This document shows, one piece after another, positions 41,054-51,694 of a DNA stretch of 64,000 nucleotides (position 1 is its first letter; each line of letters opens with the position of its first letter). Made by a program: the position numbers and the translations under genes. This stretch comes from Bryobacterales bacterium (GTDB lineage: Bacteria > Acidobacteriota > Terriglobia > Bryobacterales > Bryobacteraceae). The DNA lies in the NCBI GenBank assembly GCA_027452065.1, contig DAIDHC010000024.1, positions 1-64,000 on the forward strand. The letters are read 5' to 3'. The notes below the pieces were generated by a model. That model was not told where the DNA came from and did not search any database. It was given only the letters and a program-made list of their open reading frames with translations.

Positions 41054-42208
41054 ATGGCTTTCCTCGCCGCCCTTGCCGGCGCCGTCCTCATCGCCCTCGT
41101 CCTCATCGATGCTTTCGAGGCCATCGTCCTTCCCCGCCGCGCCACCCGCCGCTACCGCTTCAGCCGCGTCTTCTATATCTCCTCCTGGAACGCCTGGTCC
41201 TTCGCCGCCCGTCGCATCCGCTCCCCCAAGTCCCGCGACGCCTATTTCAGCGTCTTCGGCCCCTTCTCCCTCCTCCTCCTGCTCGGCCTCTGGGCCCTCG
41301 CCCTCATCGTCGGCTTCGCCCTCCTCCAATCCGCCCTCGGCTCTTCTGTCTCCCCCTCCGCTCCTCCCCCCGGCTTCCTCACCGATCTTTATTTCAGCGG
41401 CACAACATTTTTCACCCTCGGCTTCGGCGACGTCGTCCCCGTCTCACTCCCGGCCCGCGCCCTCGCCGTCGCCGAGGCCGGCATGGGCTTCGGCTTCCTC
41501 GCCGTCATCATCGGCTACCTACCCGTCATCTACTCCGCCTTCTCCCGCCGCGAGCTCGCCATCACCCTCCTCGATTCCCGCGCCGGCTCTCCTCCCAGCG
41601 CCGGCGAGCTCCTCCGCCGCTTCGCCCAGCGCCGCCAACTCGCCCTCCTCGATCCCTTCTTCTCCCAATGGGAGCAGTGGGCCGCCGAGCTCCTCGAAAG
41701 CCACCTCTCCTACCCCGTCCTGGCCTACTACCGCTCCCAGCACGACAACCAGTCCTGGCTCGCCTCCGTCACCGCCGTCCTCGACTCCTGCTCCCTCGTC
41801 CTCGCCGGCATCGTCGATGTCCCCTCATGGCAAGCCAGCCTCACCTTCGCCATCGCCCGCCACGCCGTCGTCGATCTCGCCCAGGTCTTCTTCGCCAAGC
41901 CCAGCCAATCGTGCCCCTCGCGCCTGCCCCCGGAAGACCTCGCCCGCCTCCGCGATCTCCTCCAATCCGCCTCCGCCCCGGTGCGCTGGTGCGATGACTC
42001 CGCCTCCCGCCTCCAGGAACTCCGCGATCTCTACGAGCCCTACGTCTCCTCCCTCGCCCGCCGCTTCCACCTCACGCTGCCCCACTGGCTCCCCTCCGAC
42101 CGCCAGGTTTCCAACTGGCAAACCTCCGCCTGGGGCCGCGCCTCCCAGCACGCCTCCCAAACCGCCCTCGGCCTCTCTTCCCCTACCTCCGCCGACGACG
42201 TCCACTAA
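41054..42208 (+). CDS. Two-pore-helix potassium-type ion channel with long cytoplasmic domain
   Basis: This 384-residue protein starts at ATG 41054. Helices are near residues 2-22 (FLAALAGAVLIALVLIDAF), 70-92 (FGPFSLLLLLGLWALALIVGFALL) and 140-165. The pore loop TTFFTLGFGDVVP carries a TLGFGD filter, a variant of TVGYGD. The C-terminal ~220 residues have no RCK signature I can recognise and contain PFFSQWEQWAAELLESHLSYPVLAYYRSQHDNQSWLASV. Inner-membrane cation channel. No adjacent gene suggests its partner. Confidence 0.82.
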   Translation: MAFLAALAGAVLIALVLIDAFEAIVLPRRATRRYRFSRVFYISSWNAWSFAARRIRSPKSRDAYFSVFGPFSLLLLLGLWALALIVGFALLQSALGSSVSPSAPPPGFLTDLYFSGTTFFTLGFGDVVPVSLPARALAVAEAGMGFGFLAVIIGYLPVIYSAFSRRELAITLLDSRAGSPPSAGELLRRFAQRRQLALLDPFFSQWEQWAAELLESHLSYPVLAYYRSQHDNQSWLASVTAVLDSCSLVLAGIVDVPSWQASLTFAIARHAVVDLAQVFFAKPSQSCPSRLPPEDLARLRDLLQSASAPVRWCDDSASRLQELRDLYEPYVSSLARRFHLTLPHWLPSDRQVSNWQTSAWGRASQHASQTALGLSSPTSADDVH

Positions 42209-42286
42209 TTTCCGCACCCGCTCATCCCCGCGCCCGGTTGCGCCCGGCGCCCGAAAGCGCCGGACGCGGAACCCGTCCCATCCCCG

Positions 42287-44428
42287 CTACCGCACCGCAG
42301 CCGCCCCCAGCGCCACTTTGCTGAAATCCAGCAGCATATCGAGCGCCTTCAGCCTGGCCGGCGTCAACACCCCGCTCACCGCCGTCCCCGTCCGCACCTC
42401 GAACAGCGTCCACGCCAGCCCCACGTCCAGCCCGTCGGCCGCTTTCCCCACATACGGGCTCGTCGGAAGCAGTTGATAATCCCCCGCCGCCGCGTTCGTG
42501 TACCCAACATCCGCGCTCGTCCGCGGAAACCAGTTCCCCGCGGGCGATGTCGCCGGATTGTCCCCGACCGACACTGAATTCGTCATCACCGCCTGCGAAA
42601 AGATCTGCGTCAACGTCTCATCGATCGTCGCCGCCGAGTCCCCGCGAATGCTGGCGCCGTCAAAAATCGTGTTGACGAGCGACAACGTCCCTTCCATCGG
42701 CTCACAGAATACCGAAAACGAGAAACTCTGGATCGTGTTGTGGTCGAACGCCAGGTCGGTCGAGCCCGGCTTCAGACCCGGCGTAATCAAGACTCCCCAC
42801 CCGGTCGACCCGTTGTTGTTCATCCCATGGATGTCGGTCACAAGGTTGTTCCGGAACAACAGCCGCTGCGTCCGCACCGCCGTCGTCACCTCCGGGTGGT
42901 CGTAGTCCAGTCCCATGATGTTGATGCCCGATGTCGAGTGCTGAACGATATTATCGGTGAACATCGCATCCGTCACCCGGTTCTGCGTCATCTCCGGCTG
43001 ATTCGGCCCGCCCACCTCGATCCGCGGCGTAAACAGCACCGCATAGCCGTCCTGCGCCTGGTACCAGTTGTTCTCGATCACGTTCCCGTCCACCCACACC
43101 CGCTCCACGTTTTTGAACTCCAGCAGGTTCTTCACTGTCCAAACCGGGCCCGACGGCGTGCTCGTGTGCGTCCACGCCGGCCACGCGCTCCCGTTGTCGG
43201 TGAACGAATACTGGCTCTGGTTGGCCACCGCCGGCACAATCGCATACTGCCAATGCCGCGCCGTCGCCGTCGGCGGGTCCGGCGTCCGCAGAATCATATA
43301 CTGCGTCGCCGCCCTCCAGTCGCTCGCGTCCCCGTAGCTCACACTCTGCCAGGAAAGCGCCGCGCTCTGCTCGCCCGCCGTCGCCGCTATCGCCGCCTCC
43401 TGCGACATCAGCCCCGGAACTCCCGGCGCGCTGATATATCCGATCGTCCCGTACGCCGACACGCCATAGTAATACGTCACCCCAGGCGTCAGGTTTCCCC
43501 CGCTCGCCACCTGCGCGTCCGTCCACGCCGGAGCCGGAATCACGCTCGACTGCCACGACGGCGGCTTGTATAAATGGTTGTTCCGGATCTCGACATCCGA
43601 CTGCACCACCCCCGGCAGCGCCGCATACGCTCCGCCGAAAAGTATGTTCTCTCCCGCTCCGTCCAGCTCGTTGTTCACGATCTTCAGCGGCCCCGGCGCC
43701 CCCCAAGCCGCCACCGCCTGCGCCTCCTGCCCCAGCCCGTGAAACTCCGTCACCGTGCTGTCCACCAGCGAGAGCCGCACCCCGTTCATCTGCACCCCCC
43801 TCTTGCAATGGCACAGCACCTCGCCGTGGATATAGACCCGGTCCAAAATGATGTCCGAAGGCAACTCCGCCACCGTCGTTTCTGTCCCGTCCCCGTACAT
43901 CACCAGACCGTAGTTTTGTTGTGTCCCAACCGGAACAGTCATCTCCAATCCCATCAGCCGGTATTGATGAGCCCCGCGCTCGGTCTGAAAAGCCGGCGCG
44001 ACACCCGCCGCCACGATTTTTGCCAGCCCCGCCGTCCCCGGTCCGACCCTCGTCCCCGGCCGTGGCAGTTGCCCCATCGCCGACGTCCGGATCCGGATCC
44101 ATCCCGTGCCGCCTTTGTTCCGCAACTTGTAATTGCCCGTATACGTCGCCCCGGCCGTCAGCACAATTTCATCGCCCGGGTTCGCCGCGTCGATCGCTCC
44201 CTGCAGATCGCCCGACGGCGGAACCGGAATCGACTTCCCCGTCATCGGCGTAGCTTTCAAGCTTGTATTGATATACACCTGCGGCGGCACCGGCAGCTCC
44301 GACACGTAAAACATCCCGCTGCCGGTGCCGCTCGTAGTTCCCTGCGCCATCAACGTGGCGCCCGCCCCCATCCCTGTCAACAACTCAAGACATACCACTC
44401 CCACCAGTCCCGCTTGCGCTCGACTCAT
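42287..44428 (-). CDS. Secreted right-handed beta-helix (pectate-lyase-like) protein
   Basis: With ATG 44428 the protein has 713 residues and a signal peptide (AQAGLVGVVCLELLTGMGAGATLMAQ). GDLQGAIDAANPGDEIVLTAGATYTGNYKL is the cap of parallel beta-helix proteins. Repeated NNxL strands follow (LKIVNNELDGAGENILFGGAYA, DVEIRNNHLYKPP, VWVDGNVIENNWYQ, LLFRNNLVTDIHGMNNNG). A fibronectin-like insertion lies at about residues 295-415 (LTPGVTYYYGVSAYG). Probably a polysaccharide lyase or glycan-binding surface protein; no catalytic residues could be assigned. Confidence 0.78.
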   Translation of the reverse strand: MSRAQAGLVGVVCLELLTGMGAGATLMAQGTTSGTGSGMFYVSELPVPPQVYINTSLKATPMTGKSIPVPPSGDLQGAIDAANPGDEIVLTAGATYTGNYKLRNKGGTGWIRIRTSAMGQLPRPGTRVGPGTAGLAKIVAAGVAPAFQTERGAHQYRLMGLEMTVPVGTQQNYGLVMYGDGTETTVAELPSDIILDRVYIHGEVLCHCKRGVQMNGVRLSLVDSTVTEFHGLGQEAQAVAAWGAPGPLKIVNNELDGAGENILFGGAYAALPGVVQSDVEIRNNHLYKPPSWQSSVIPAPAWTDAQVASGGNLTPGVTYYYGVSAYGTIGYISAPGVPGLMSQEAAIAATAGEQSAALSWQSVSYGDASDWRAATQYMILRTPDPPTATARHWQYAIVPAVANQSQYSFTDNGSAWPAWTHTSTPSGPVWTVKNLLEFKNVERVWVDGNVIENNWYQAQDGYAVLFTPRIEVGGPNQPEMTQNRVTDAMFTDNIVQHSTSGINIMGLDYDHPEVTTAVRTQRLLFRNNLVTDIHGMNNNGSTGWGVLITPGLKPGSTDLAFDHNTIQSFSFSVFCEPMEGTLSLVNTIFDGASIRGDSAATIDETLTQIFSQAVMTNSVSVGDNPATSPAGNWFPRTSADVGYTNAAAGDYQLLPTSPYVGKAADGLDVGLAWTLFEVRTGTAVSGVLTPARLKALDMLLDFSKVALGAAAVR

Positions 44429-44594
44429 GTTTTTCTTTTCCTTTTGCTGAATGAATGCAGGCCGCTGGTAAGTCCCGTTACCGGCAGCCTCCACCCCAAA
44501 TAGCAAGGCTCGAGCGTCTACGGCTCGGGCATCTGCCCCTCCCCGCGCACACCCGTAGCACTTGCCGAAGCAAATAGGTAAGAACTCGTAACGA

Positions 44595-45140
44595 ATGCTC
44601 TGGGAAAAACGCAAAAAGATCGCATTTTCCCGCGATCTCGAATCGAGGCCCCCCGCCCGCGCGGCATCCGCCCCCAACCCCGCGCCCGCCGCCCCTTCCC
44701 CTCGACATTCTGCGCATCGCCGCTCAAAATATCGAAAAAGACACAGAGCGCCCCGTGCCTCCCGAAAAATCCGGCCTCATCCGCCAGTTCTGCCGCGAAA
44801 TCCTCCGGGTCCATCAGCGCTCCCCCGCCCCGGCTCTCCATCGTTGGGAAAAGCGCGGCTCGCTCGAAGCCTCCTGGAGCGAATCCGGCAATATCCGTCA
44901 GGCCCCCGTCTACAAGCTCTCCACCAAAGACCCCAAGCAACTCGCCGCGGAAGAAGCCAACGGGGCGCGTCTGTCCGATGCCGTCCGCCTGATTCTCGCC
45001 ACCGCCCGCTCAGGAACCCGCCCCGCCCTGGTGGAATCCCTCCGCCGCCGCCGCCCGAGCGATGAAAAACGCGATTCCGAGCTCGCCCTCGACTTCGATC
45101 ACCTCACCCGCGGCAAAAATCGCCTCGGGCCTCCCAAACC
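44595..45140 (+). pseudogene. Frameshifted hypothetical gene
   Basis: From ATG 44595 the frame reads MLWEKRKKIAFSRDLESR and then turns Pro/Ala-rich. From about 44701 coding character moves to the +1 frame (LDILRIAAQNIEKDTERP, then CREILRVHQRS and NIRQAPVYKLSTKDPKQL), with C-rich third positions until about 45140. After that the frame runs antisense through a real minus-strand gene. A one-base change in the C-run near 44690-44701 would join the parts. It is either a decayed gene or a sequencing error. No family recognised. Confidence 0.4.
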
Positions 45141-45273
45141 GCCCTCGGCCTCTCCTCGCTCCGCTACAAGCTTCGCGCACCCGGTCAACGGCCCGCGCTG
45201 CGCCTGCCCGTCAGCCCCTGCGGGAAGCGCGCACGCCACTCCCCGACGCCCCCACAACTCCCCCTCCGCGCCC

Positions 45274-45465
45274 TTACGCCGTGCGCCCGTTCAGCGATGG
45301 CCATCGCAAAAGGAAAAAATGGTGGCCGCAAAGCGAGCACCGGTAGGGTTGAAGAAGCCAATGGAACGCCGTCTCCAACGCATTTCGCACGCCCACGATT
45401 CTAAAATCGATCGATCTGCAATGCGGGCAGCGCGTCGAAAAGAGCCCTATCGCGGCCCGGATCAT
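45274..45465 (-). CDS. Small zinc-ribbon protein
   Basis: A 63-residue protein with CPHC (C13, C16) and CSLC (C43, C46) pairs, followed by GHHFFLLR. The paired CxxC knuckles indicate a structural zinc site. Its ATG overlaps the stop of the upstream small gene (ATGA). Unknown role, possibly nucleic-acid or protein binding. Confidence 0.65.
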   Translation of the reverse strand: MIRAAIGLFSTRCPHCRSIDFRIVGVRNALETAFHWLLQPYRCSLCGHHFFLLRWPSLNGRTA

Positions 45466-45692
45466 GAGCCGGCGTCACCTTTCATCGCACCGGTCGCGCC
45501 TCGGCCCGCCGGATGTTGGGCCGGCGTCGAGTAATGCGGCCGCGCGTCGGTCCGCCGTTCGGCCACAGCCTGGCTTGCCTCTCGCGCCGCCTTGATCTCT
45601 TCCGGTGTCCTGAGGTCCGGCTCGGACACCTTGATCCGGCTCTTGGCGCGCGATACCTGGCGCTTGTGCCGCTTCGCTAATCTCTTATCCAT
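45462..45692 (-). CDS. Small basic hypothetical protein
   Basis: A 76-residue protein rich in Lys and Arg at the N-terminus (DKRLAKRHKRQVSRAKSRIKVSEPDLRTPEEIKAAREA). It is translationally coupled to the zinc-ribbon gene and follows groEL by 33 nt on the same strand. No domain recognised; probably nucleic-acid associated by its charge. Confidence 0.6.
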   Translation of the reverse strand: MDKRLAKRHKRQVSRAKSRIKVSEPDLRTPEEIKAAREASQAVAERRTDARPHYSTPAQHPAGRGATGAMKGDAGS

Positions 45693-45725
45693 GCTTGTCC
45701 TTTCCCCGGCCGCCGCGCTCGGCGG

Positions 45726-47659
<1,934 letters not shown>

Positions 47660-47719
47660 GATGCCGTTAGCCTCCCTCTCAATCTTTCGGTGAAAACACC
47701 GCCGGCCCGGACTCCGCCG

Positions 47720-48100
47720 TCAACCGGAGAAATACATGCCCTTTTGAAGATGCCGTGCGTGCGCGGTCACGCTCACATACGGAACGCTCAGGAACGTTCT
47801 CATCGCCATCTCCGTGATCTCGAGACTGTTGCAGTGCTGCGATTTCACGTTGGCGATCAGCCGCCCCACCGCGACGCTCAGCGCCTTTTGCCCGTCAAAT
47901 CCAAACACTGTGGTCCTGATCCGCCCCGCCATGTAGAAGAACGTCCATCCGGCCGCCTGAATCATCCTCTCGAAGCCGGGATCCGCGCCGTTCACCGAGG
48001 CCCATCCATTCGAATCGGACTCGCTCGAGAGCAGAAACGCGCCCGGGAAACGGATATCTCTCTCCACCAGAATGCTCCCCACTGCGATTGCATTTGTCAT
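47720..48100 (-). CDS. Hypothetical protein upstream of groES
   Basis: A 126-residue protein with ATG 48100 and TTGAGG upstream. No signal peptide or recognised domain; it has a mixed alpha/beta character (AGWTFFYMAGRIRTTVFGFDGQKALSVAVGRLIANVKSQHCNSLEITEMAMRTFLSVPYVSVTAHARH). It lies 60 nt upstream of groES on the same strand, so co-transcription is possible, but a short hairpin (47688-47701) lies between. Function unknown. Confidence 0.65.
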   Translation of the reverse strand: MTNAIAVGSILVERDIRFPGAFLLSSESDSNGWASVNGADPGFERMIQAAGWTFFYMAGRIRTTVFGFDGQKALSVAVGRLIANVKSQHCNSLEITEMAMRTFLSVPYVSVTAHARHLQKGMYFSG

Positions 48101-48460
48101 TTCAGCCTCAATTTACCCGGCCGGCCACGTCAACCGGCCGCTCGCGTACCTCGCGCGCTGCGACTCCTCGAATTCAAATCTCGTCGGCATGCCCTGCCCT
48201 CGTTTCTTCAACAGTTGGCGGCCGGCGTCCCGGAAGGCTCGATTCGACTCCCGGACTTCGCGGCATCCCTGGTTGCAGGGTGGACTAAGGGAACTGTGAT
48301 CAGATCGCCTGACTTAGCTCAGATGATCTGCGAGTGGGCAAAAGCGCTCAGGCATTCACTATTGTCAGTTAAGTGAGCTTGCTTGTCAAGCGTCCGTATG
48401 GGAAGATGGACTAGTGACTTGACCAAATATGGTTAAGTTTGACCGCGATAGGACCACCCC
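48101..48460. other. Intergenic region with regulator-type palindromes
   Basis: No gene is convincing in these 360 bases between divergent genes. It holds an 11-bp palindrome GCTTGTCAAGC (48381-48391) and the near-palindrome at 48418-48437, both probably regulatory for the XRE gene. Confidence 0.5.
48418..48437. promoter_or_regulatory. Near-palindromic operator before the XRE gene
   Basis: CTTGACC and GGTTAAG flank AAATAT with one mismatch between arms. A further TTGACC copy follows at 48439-48444. The position 24 nt before the GTG start suits autorepression by the XRE protein. Confidence 0.45.
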
Positions 48461-49339
48461 GTGGACGTATCCCTCTTGATCAGGCACCGCTTAAAGGAAC
48501 TCGGCCTCGAGCAGAAAGACCTCGCCGAAGCCGCCGAAGTGACCGAATCCTACATCTCGCAACTCCTGGCCGGGAAGAAGGCTCCGCCCTCGCCCGGGCG
48601 TACCGATATTTACGACAAGATCGGCAGGGCGTTGAAGCTGCCGGGCGACGAACTCCAAAGACTCGCCGGCCTGCAGCGCAAGGAAGAACTAAGGAAGAGC
48701 GTAGCCGATCTCCCGCGGCCCCTGTTCAAAGAGTGCCGCGAGTTGATTCTGCGCAAATGCCACCCCGCCCGGCAGAAAGAAGTGCGCCGGATTTTTGAGA
48801 AGGAGCCGTTCGGCGAGCTCGAACGCCTGGTCACGCAAAAACTTCTCGATGTCGCCCAGGGTGTGGCCAGGGAGGAGCTGCAAAACGAAGAGTGGCTCCG
48901 CCGCATGGCCCAGCTCAACGGCGGCAGCTACGAGGAAGTGCGCGTTTCCATTCTCGAGTTTCTGGACACCGACGTTTTCCACGTCTCGGTGGAAAACCGC
49001 ATCTCCTTCCTCGATCCCATCATCGACTCGTGGGATATCGACCTCAAGAGCTTCGCCATGGAAGTCGTCCCCAACCGCCATCTCACGGCCGGCAGCCTGA
49101 AGCGATTCGAGTTTGCCGAACAGTTGCCCGCCGCGCCCGCCTTCATGGAACCCGGGCTGGAACAATTCCTGAAGGATGCGTCCTTGAGCGGCGACGCCAC
49201 CGAAGAGGAAATCGAGTTTCTGAAATCTCTGAGGTTGAGAGGACGGCGCCCTTCCCCGATTTATTACTACCGGGAGCTGCAAAACCTCCGGGATCCGCTC
49301 CATTTTCCGTCCGCGGCGCAACCCGGACCATCAGCTTGA
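48461..49339 (+). CDS. XRE-family transcriptional regulator
   Basis: This 292-residue protein has a GTG start with AGGA eight bases upstream. The N-terminal HTH is LIRHRLKELGLEQKDLAEAAEVTESYISQLLAGKKAP (residues about 5-41), followed by DIYDKIGRALKLPGDELQRLAG. A long C-terminal region (residues 85-292) has no recognised domain and contains VRVSILEFLDTDVFHVSVENRISFLDPIIDSW. It lies 54 nt upstream of the glycan cluster in the same direction, so it may regulate that cluster. Confidence 0.85.
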   Translation: MDVSLLIRHRLKELGLEQKDLAEAAEVTESYISQLLAGKKAPPSPGRTDIYDKIGRALKLPGDELQRLAGLQRKEELRKSVADLPRPLFKECRELILRKCHPARQKEVRRIFEKEPFGELERLVTQKLLDVAQGVAREELQNEEWLRRMAQLNGGSYEEVRVSILEFLDTDVFHVSVENRISFLDPIIDSWDIDLKSFAMEVVPNRHLTAGSLKRFEFAEQLPAAPAFMEPGLEQFLKDASLSGDATEEEIEFLKSLRLRGRRPSPIYYYRELQNLRDPLHFPSAAQPGPSA

Positions 49340-49393
49340 CAGACGCGGTGCTGGCAACCAGGCGGCGCCGCGGGGCAGCAAAGGAATGCCGGC

Positions 49394-51682
49394 ATGAAAA
49401 GTAATTCAAAAATCCGTAAGATCGCTTTCGTGGGCGACCACCTGCCGCGCAAGTGCGGTATCGCCACTTTCACCACAGACCTGCTTGCCGCCGTCGCCGG
49501 CGCGTATTCCCAAAGCCAGTGCCTGGCCGTCTCGGTCAACGACATCGCCGGAGGCTACGAGTACCCCGAGGTCGTGCGCTTCGAGATCGAGGAGCAGGAC
49601 CTGTCGTCCTATCTGCGCGCGGCGGATTTCCTCAATATCAGCAACGTTGACATCGTCTGCCTCCAGCACGAGTTCGGAATCTATGGCGGCCCGGCCGGCG
49701 GTCACATCCTCGCTCTCCTGCGCGAGTTGAGAATGCCCGTCGTCACAACGCTTCATACCGTCCTCCAGGAGCCCAGGCCCGACCAGCGGCGCGTCATGAA
49801 CGGGTTAATCGCACTCTCGACCAGGCTCGTCGTGATGGCCGACCGCGGACGGCGGATGCTCGAAGAGATCTACCACGCACCGCCCGCCAAGATCGATCTC
49901 ATCGCGCACGGTATTCCCGACGTGGGCTTCGTCGATCCGACTTTCTTCAAGGATCAGTTCGGGGTCGAAGGGAAAGTAGTGCTCCTCACCTTCGGCCTGC
50001 TTTCGCCGAACAAGGGCATCGAGCATGTGCTCAACGCGCTGCCGGAAATTCTGGCGGAATTTCCCGGCGTCGTCTATATCGTCCTCGGTGCCACCCATCC
50101 CAACGAGCTGCGGGAGCACGGGGAAGCTTACCGGCTCAGCCTGGAGATTCTCGCCACCCGGAACAAGATTGACAAAAACGTCATCTTCTACAACCAGTTC
50201 GTGGATATCGAGAATCTGAAGGAGTTCATCGGCGCGGCGGACCTTTACATCACTCCCTACCTGAACGAAGCGCAGATTACTTCCGGCACGCTGGCCTACG
50301 CGTTTGGCTCCGGCAAAGCCGTCGTCTCCACACCCTACTGGCACGCGGCCGAACTGCTCGCCGAAGACCGCGGCGTGCTGGTGCCCTTCGGAGACGCGCC
50401 GGCGGTAGCCCGCGAGGTCATCGCGCTGCTGGGCGACGACACGCGCCGCAATGCCATTCGGAAGAACGCCTACAAACTCGGCCGCGAAATGGTCTGGAGC
50501 AACGTCGCGCAGCTCTACATGCGCAGCTTCGAGTGTGCCCGCCTGGAAGTGGCGGCGCTGTCTCGAAAATTCCTGGCCGCCAGGACGCTCGACCAAAAGC
50601 CCCGCGAGCTGCCGCCGATGAAGCTGAATCATCTTTCCCGGATGACCGACTCCACCGGCGTCTTTCAACATGCCGTTTTCAGCGTGCCGAATTTTTCCGA
50701 AGGCTATTGCACCGACGATAACGCCCGCGCCTTCATCCTGGCTGTGCTGTTGAGTGAACTGGGTGAGGATCCCGAGGCGGCGCGCACGCTCGCCACCACC
50801 TCCGCGGCGTTCCTCCATCATGCATTCGATCTCACGACCAAGCGCTTTCACAACCACATGAGTTTTGACCGCCGCTGGCTCGATGAGCAGGGGTCGGAGG
50901 ACTCGCAAGGCAGGGCGCTCTGGGCCTTAGGCATCGGCGTCGGACGCTCTCCGTTTCGCAGCTTCCAGATGCTGGCCGGTCAGCTTTTCGCCCTCGCATT
51001 GCCTGCTCTCACCGGCTTCACCTCGCCCCGCGCCTGGGCCTTCGGCCTCATCGGCATCCATGAGTATCTGCGCCGGTTGGACGGCGACAGCCTCGTCAAC
51101 CAGACTCGGGAGACACTCACCTCCCGGCTCATGGATCTGTTTGATGCCAGTTCCCATCCGGACTGGCGGTGGTTCGAAGAAGAACTGTCCTACGACAACG
51201 CCAAACTCGCCCAGGCCCTGATCGTGAGCGGACAGGCCATGGGACGCGAGCCCGTCCTCCAGCGCGGTCTGGAAGCCCTGCGCTGGCTGACTGAAATGCA
51301 GATGTCGGACAAGGGGCACTTCCGCCCCATCGGCAGCAATGGCTTCTACCGCCGCGGAGGCGTGCGCGCCGCCTTCGACCAGCAGCCGATTGAAGCCCAC
51401 GCCACGCTCTCGGCCTGTCTGGACGCCTATCGCGCCACATCGGACCCCTGGTGGTATGAACACGCCCAGCGCGCCTTCGACTGGTTCATCGGCTGGAACG
51501 ATCTCGGCCGCGAACTCTACTCACCCGAAACCGGCGGTTGCCACGACGGCTTGCATGTCGATCGCGTCAATGCGAACCAGGGCGCCGAATCGACCCTCGC
51601 CTTCCTGCTCTCCCTGGCCGAAATGCAACTGGCGCAAAACATAGTGACCAGTTTCAGAGCGCCGATCGCCATCACAGGGTAG
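49394..51682 (+). CDS. GT4 glycosyltransferase with C-terminal helical domain
   Basis: This 762-residue protein has a GT-B glycosyltransferase (residues 1 to about 395): KIAFVGDHLPRKCGIATFTTDLL, VCLQHEFGIYGGPAGGHILALL, LTFGLLSPNKGIEHVLNALPEI and ITSGTLAYAFGSGKAVVSTPYWHAAELL. From about 400 to 762 a helical domain like a six-hairpin barrel follows (FSEGYCTDDNARAFILAVLL, DSQGRALWALG, YETGGCHDGLH-like pattern). It is followed after 12 nt by a GH130 phosphorylase and then another GT4, together a mannoside or oligosaccharide synthesis/turnover unit. Confidence 0.87.
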   Translation: MKSNSKIRKIAFVGDHLPRKCGIATFTTDLLAAVAGAYSQSQCLAVSVNDIAGGYEYPEVVRFEIEEQDLSSYLRAADFLNISNVDIVCLQHEFGIYGGPAGGHILALLRELRMPVVTTLHTVLQEPRPDQRRVMNGLIALSTRLVVMADRGRRMLEEIYHAPPAKIDLIAHGIPDVGFVDPTFFKDQFGVEGKVVLLTFGLLSPNKGIEHVLNALPEILAEFPGVVYIVLGATHPNELREHGEAYRLSLEILATRNKIDKNVIFYNQFVDIENLKEFIGAADLYITPYLNEAQITSGTLAYAFGSGKAVVSTPYWHAAELLAEDRGVLVPFGDAPAVAREVIALLGDDTRRNAIRKNAYKLGREMVWSNVAQLYMRSFECARLEVAALSRKFLAARTLDQKPRELPPMKLNHLSRMTDSTGVFQHAVFSVPNFSEGYCTDDNARAFILAVLLSELGEDPEAARTLATTSAAFLHHAFDLTTKRFHNHMSFDRRWLDEQGSEDSQGRALWALGIGVGRSPFRSFQMLAGQLFALALPALTGFTSPRAWAFGLIGIHEYLRRLDGDSLVNQTRETLTSRLMDLFDASSHPDWRWFEEELSYDNAKLAQALIVSGQAMGREPVLQRGLEALRWLTEMQMSDKGHFRPIGSNGFYRRGGVRAAFDQQPIEAHATLSACLDAYRATSDPWWYEHAQRAFDWFIGWNDLGRELYSPETGGCHDGLHVDRVNANQGAESTLAFLLSLAEMQLAQNIVTSFRAPIAITG

Positions 51683-51694
51683 TCCCCGACTTTC

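Noticed and set aside
45141-45534. C-terminal extension of the frameshifted plus-strand gene
   Set aside because: This part is antisense to the zinc-ribbon gene and loses coding-like codon use.
47660-47719. CIRCE heat-shock operator before groES
   Set aside because: Only a short CGGTG-AAAA-CACCG hairpin is present; the TTAGCACTC-N9-GAGTGCTAA pattern is absent.
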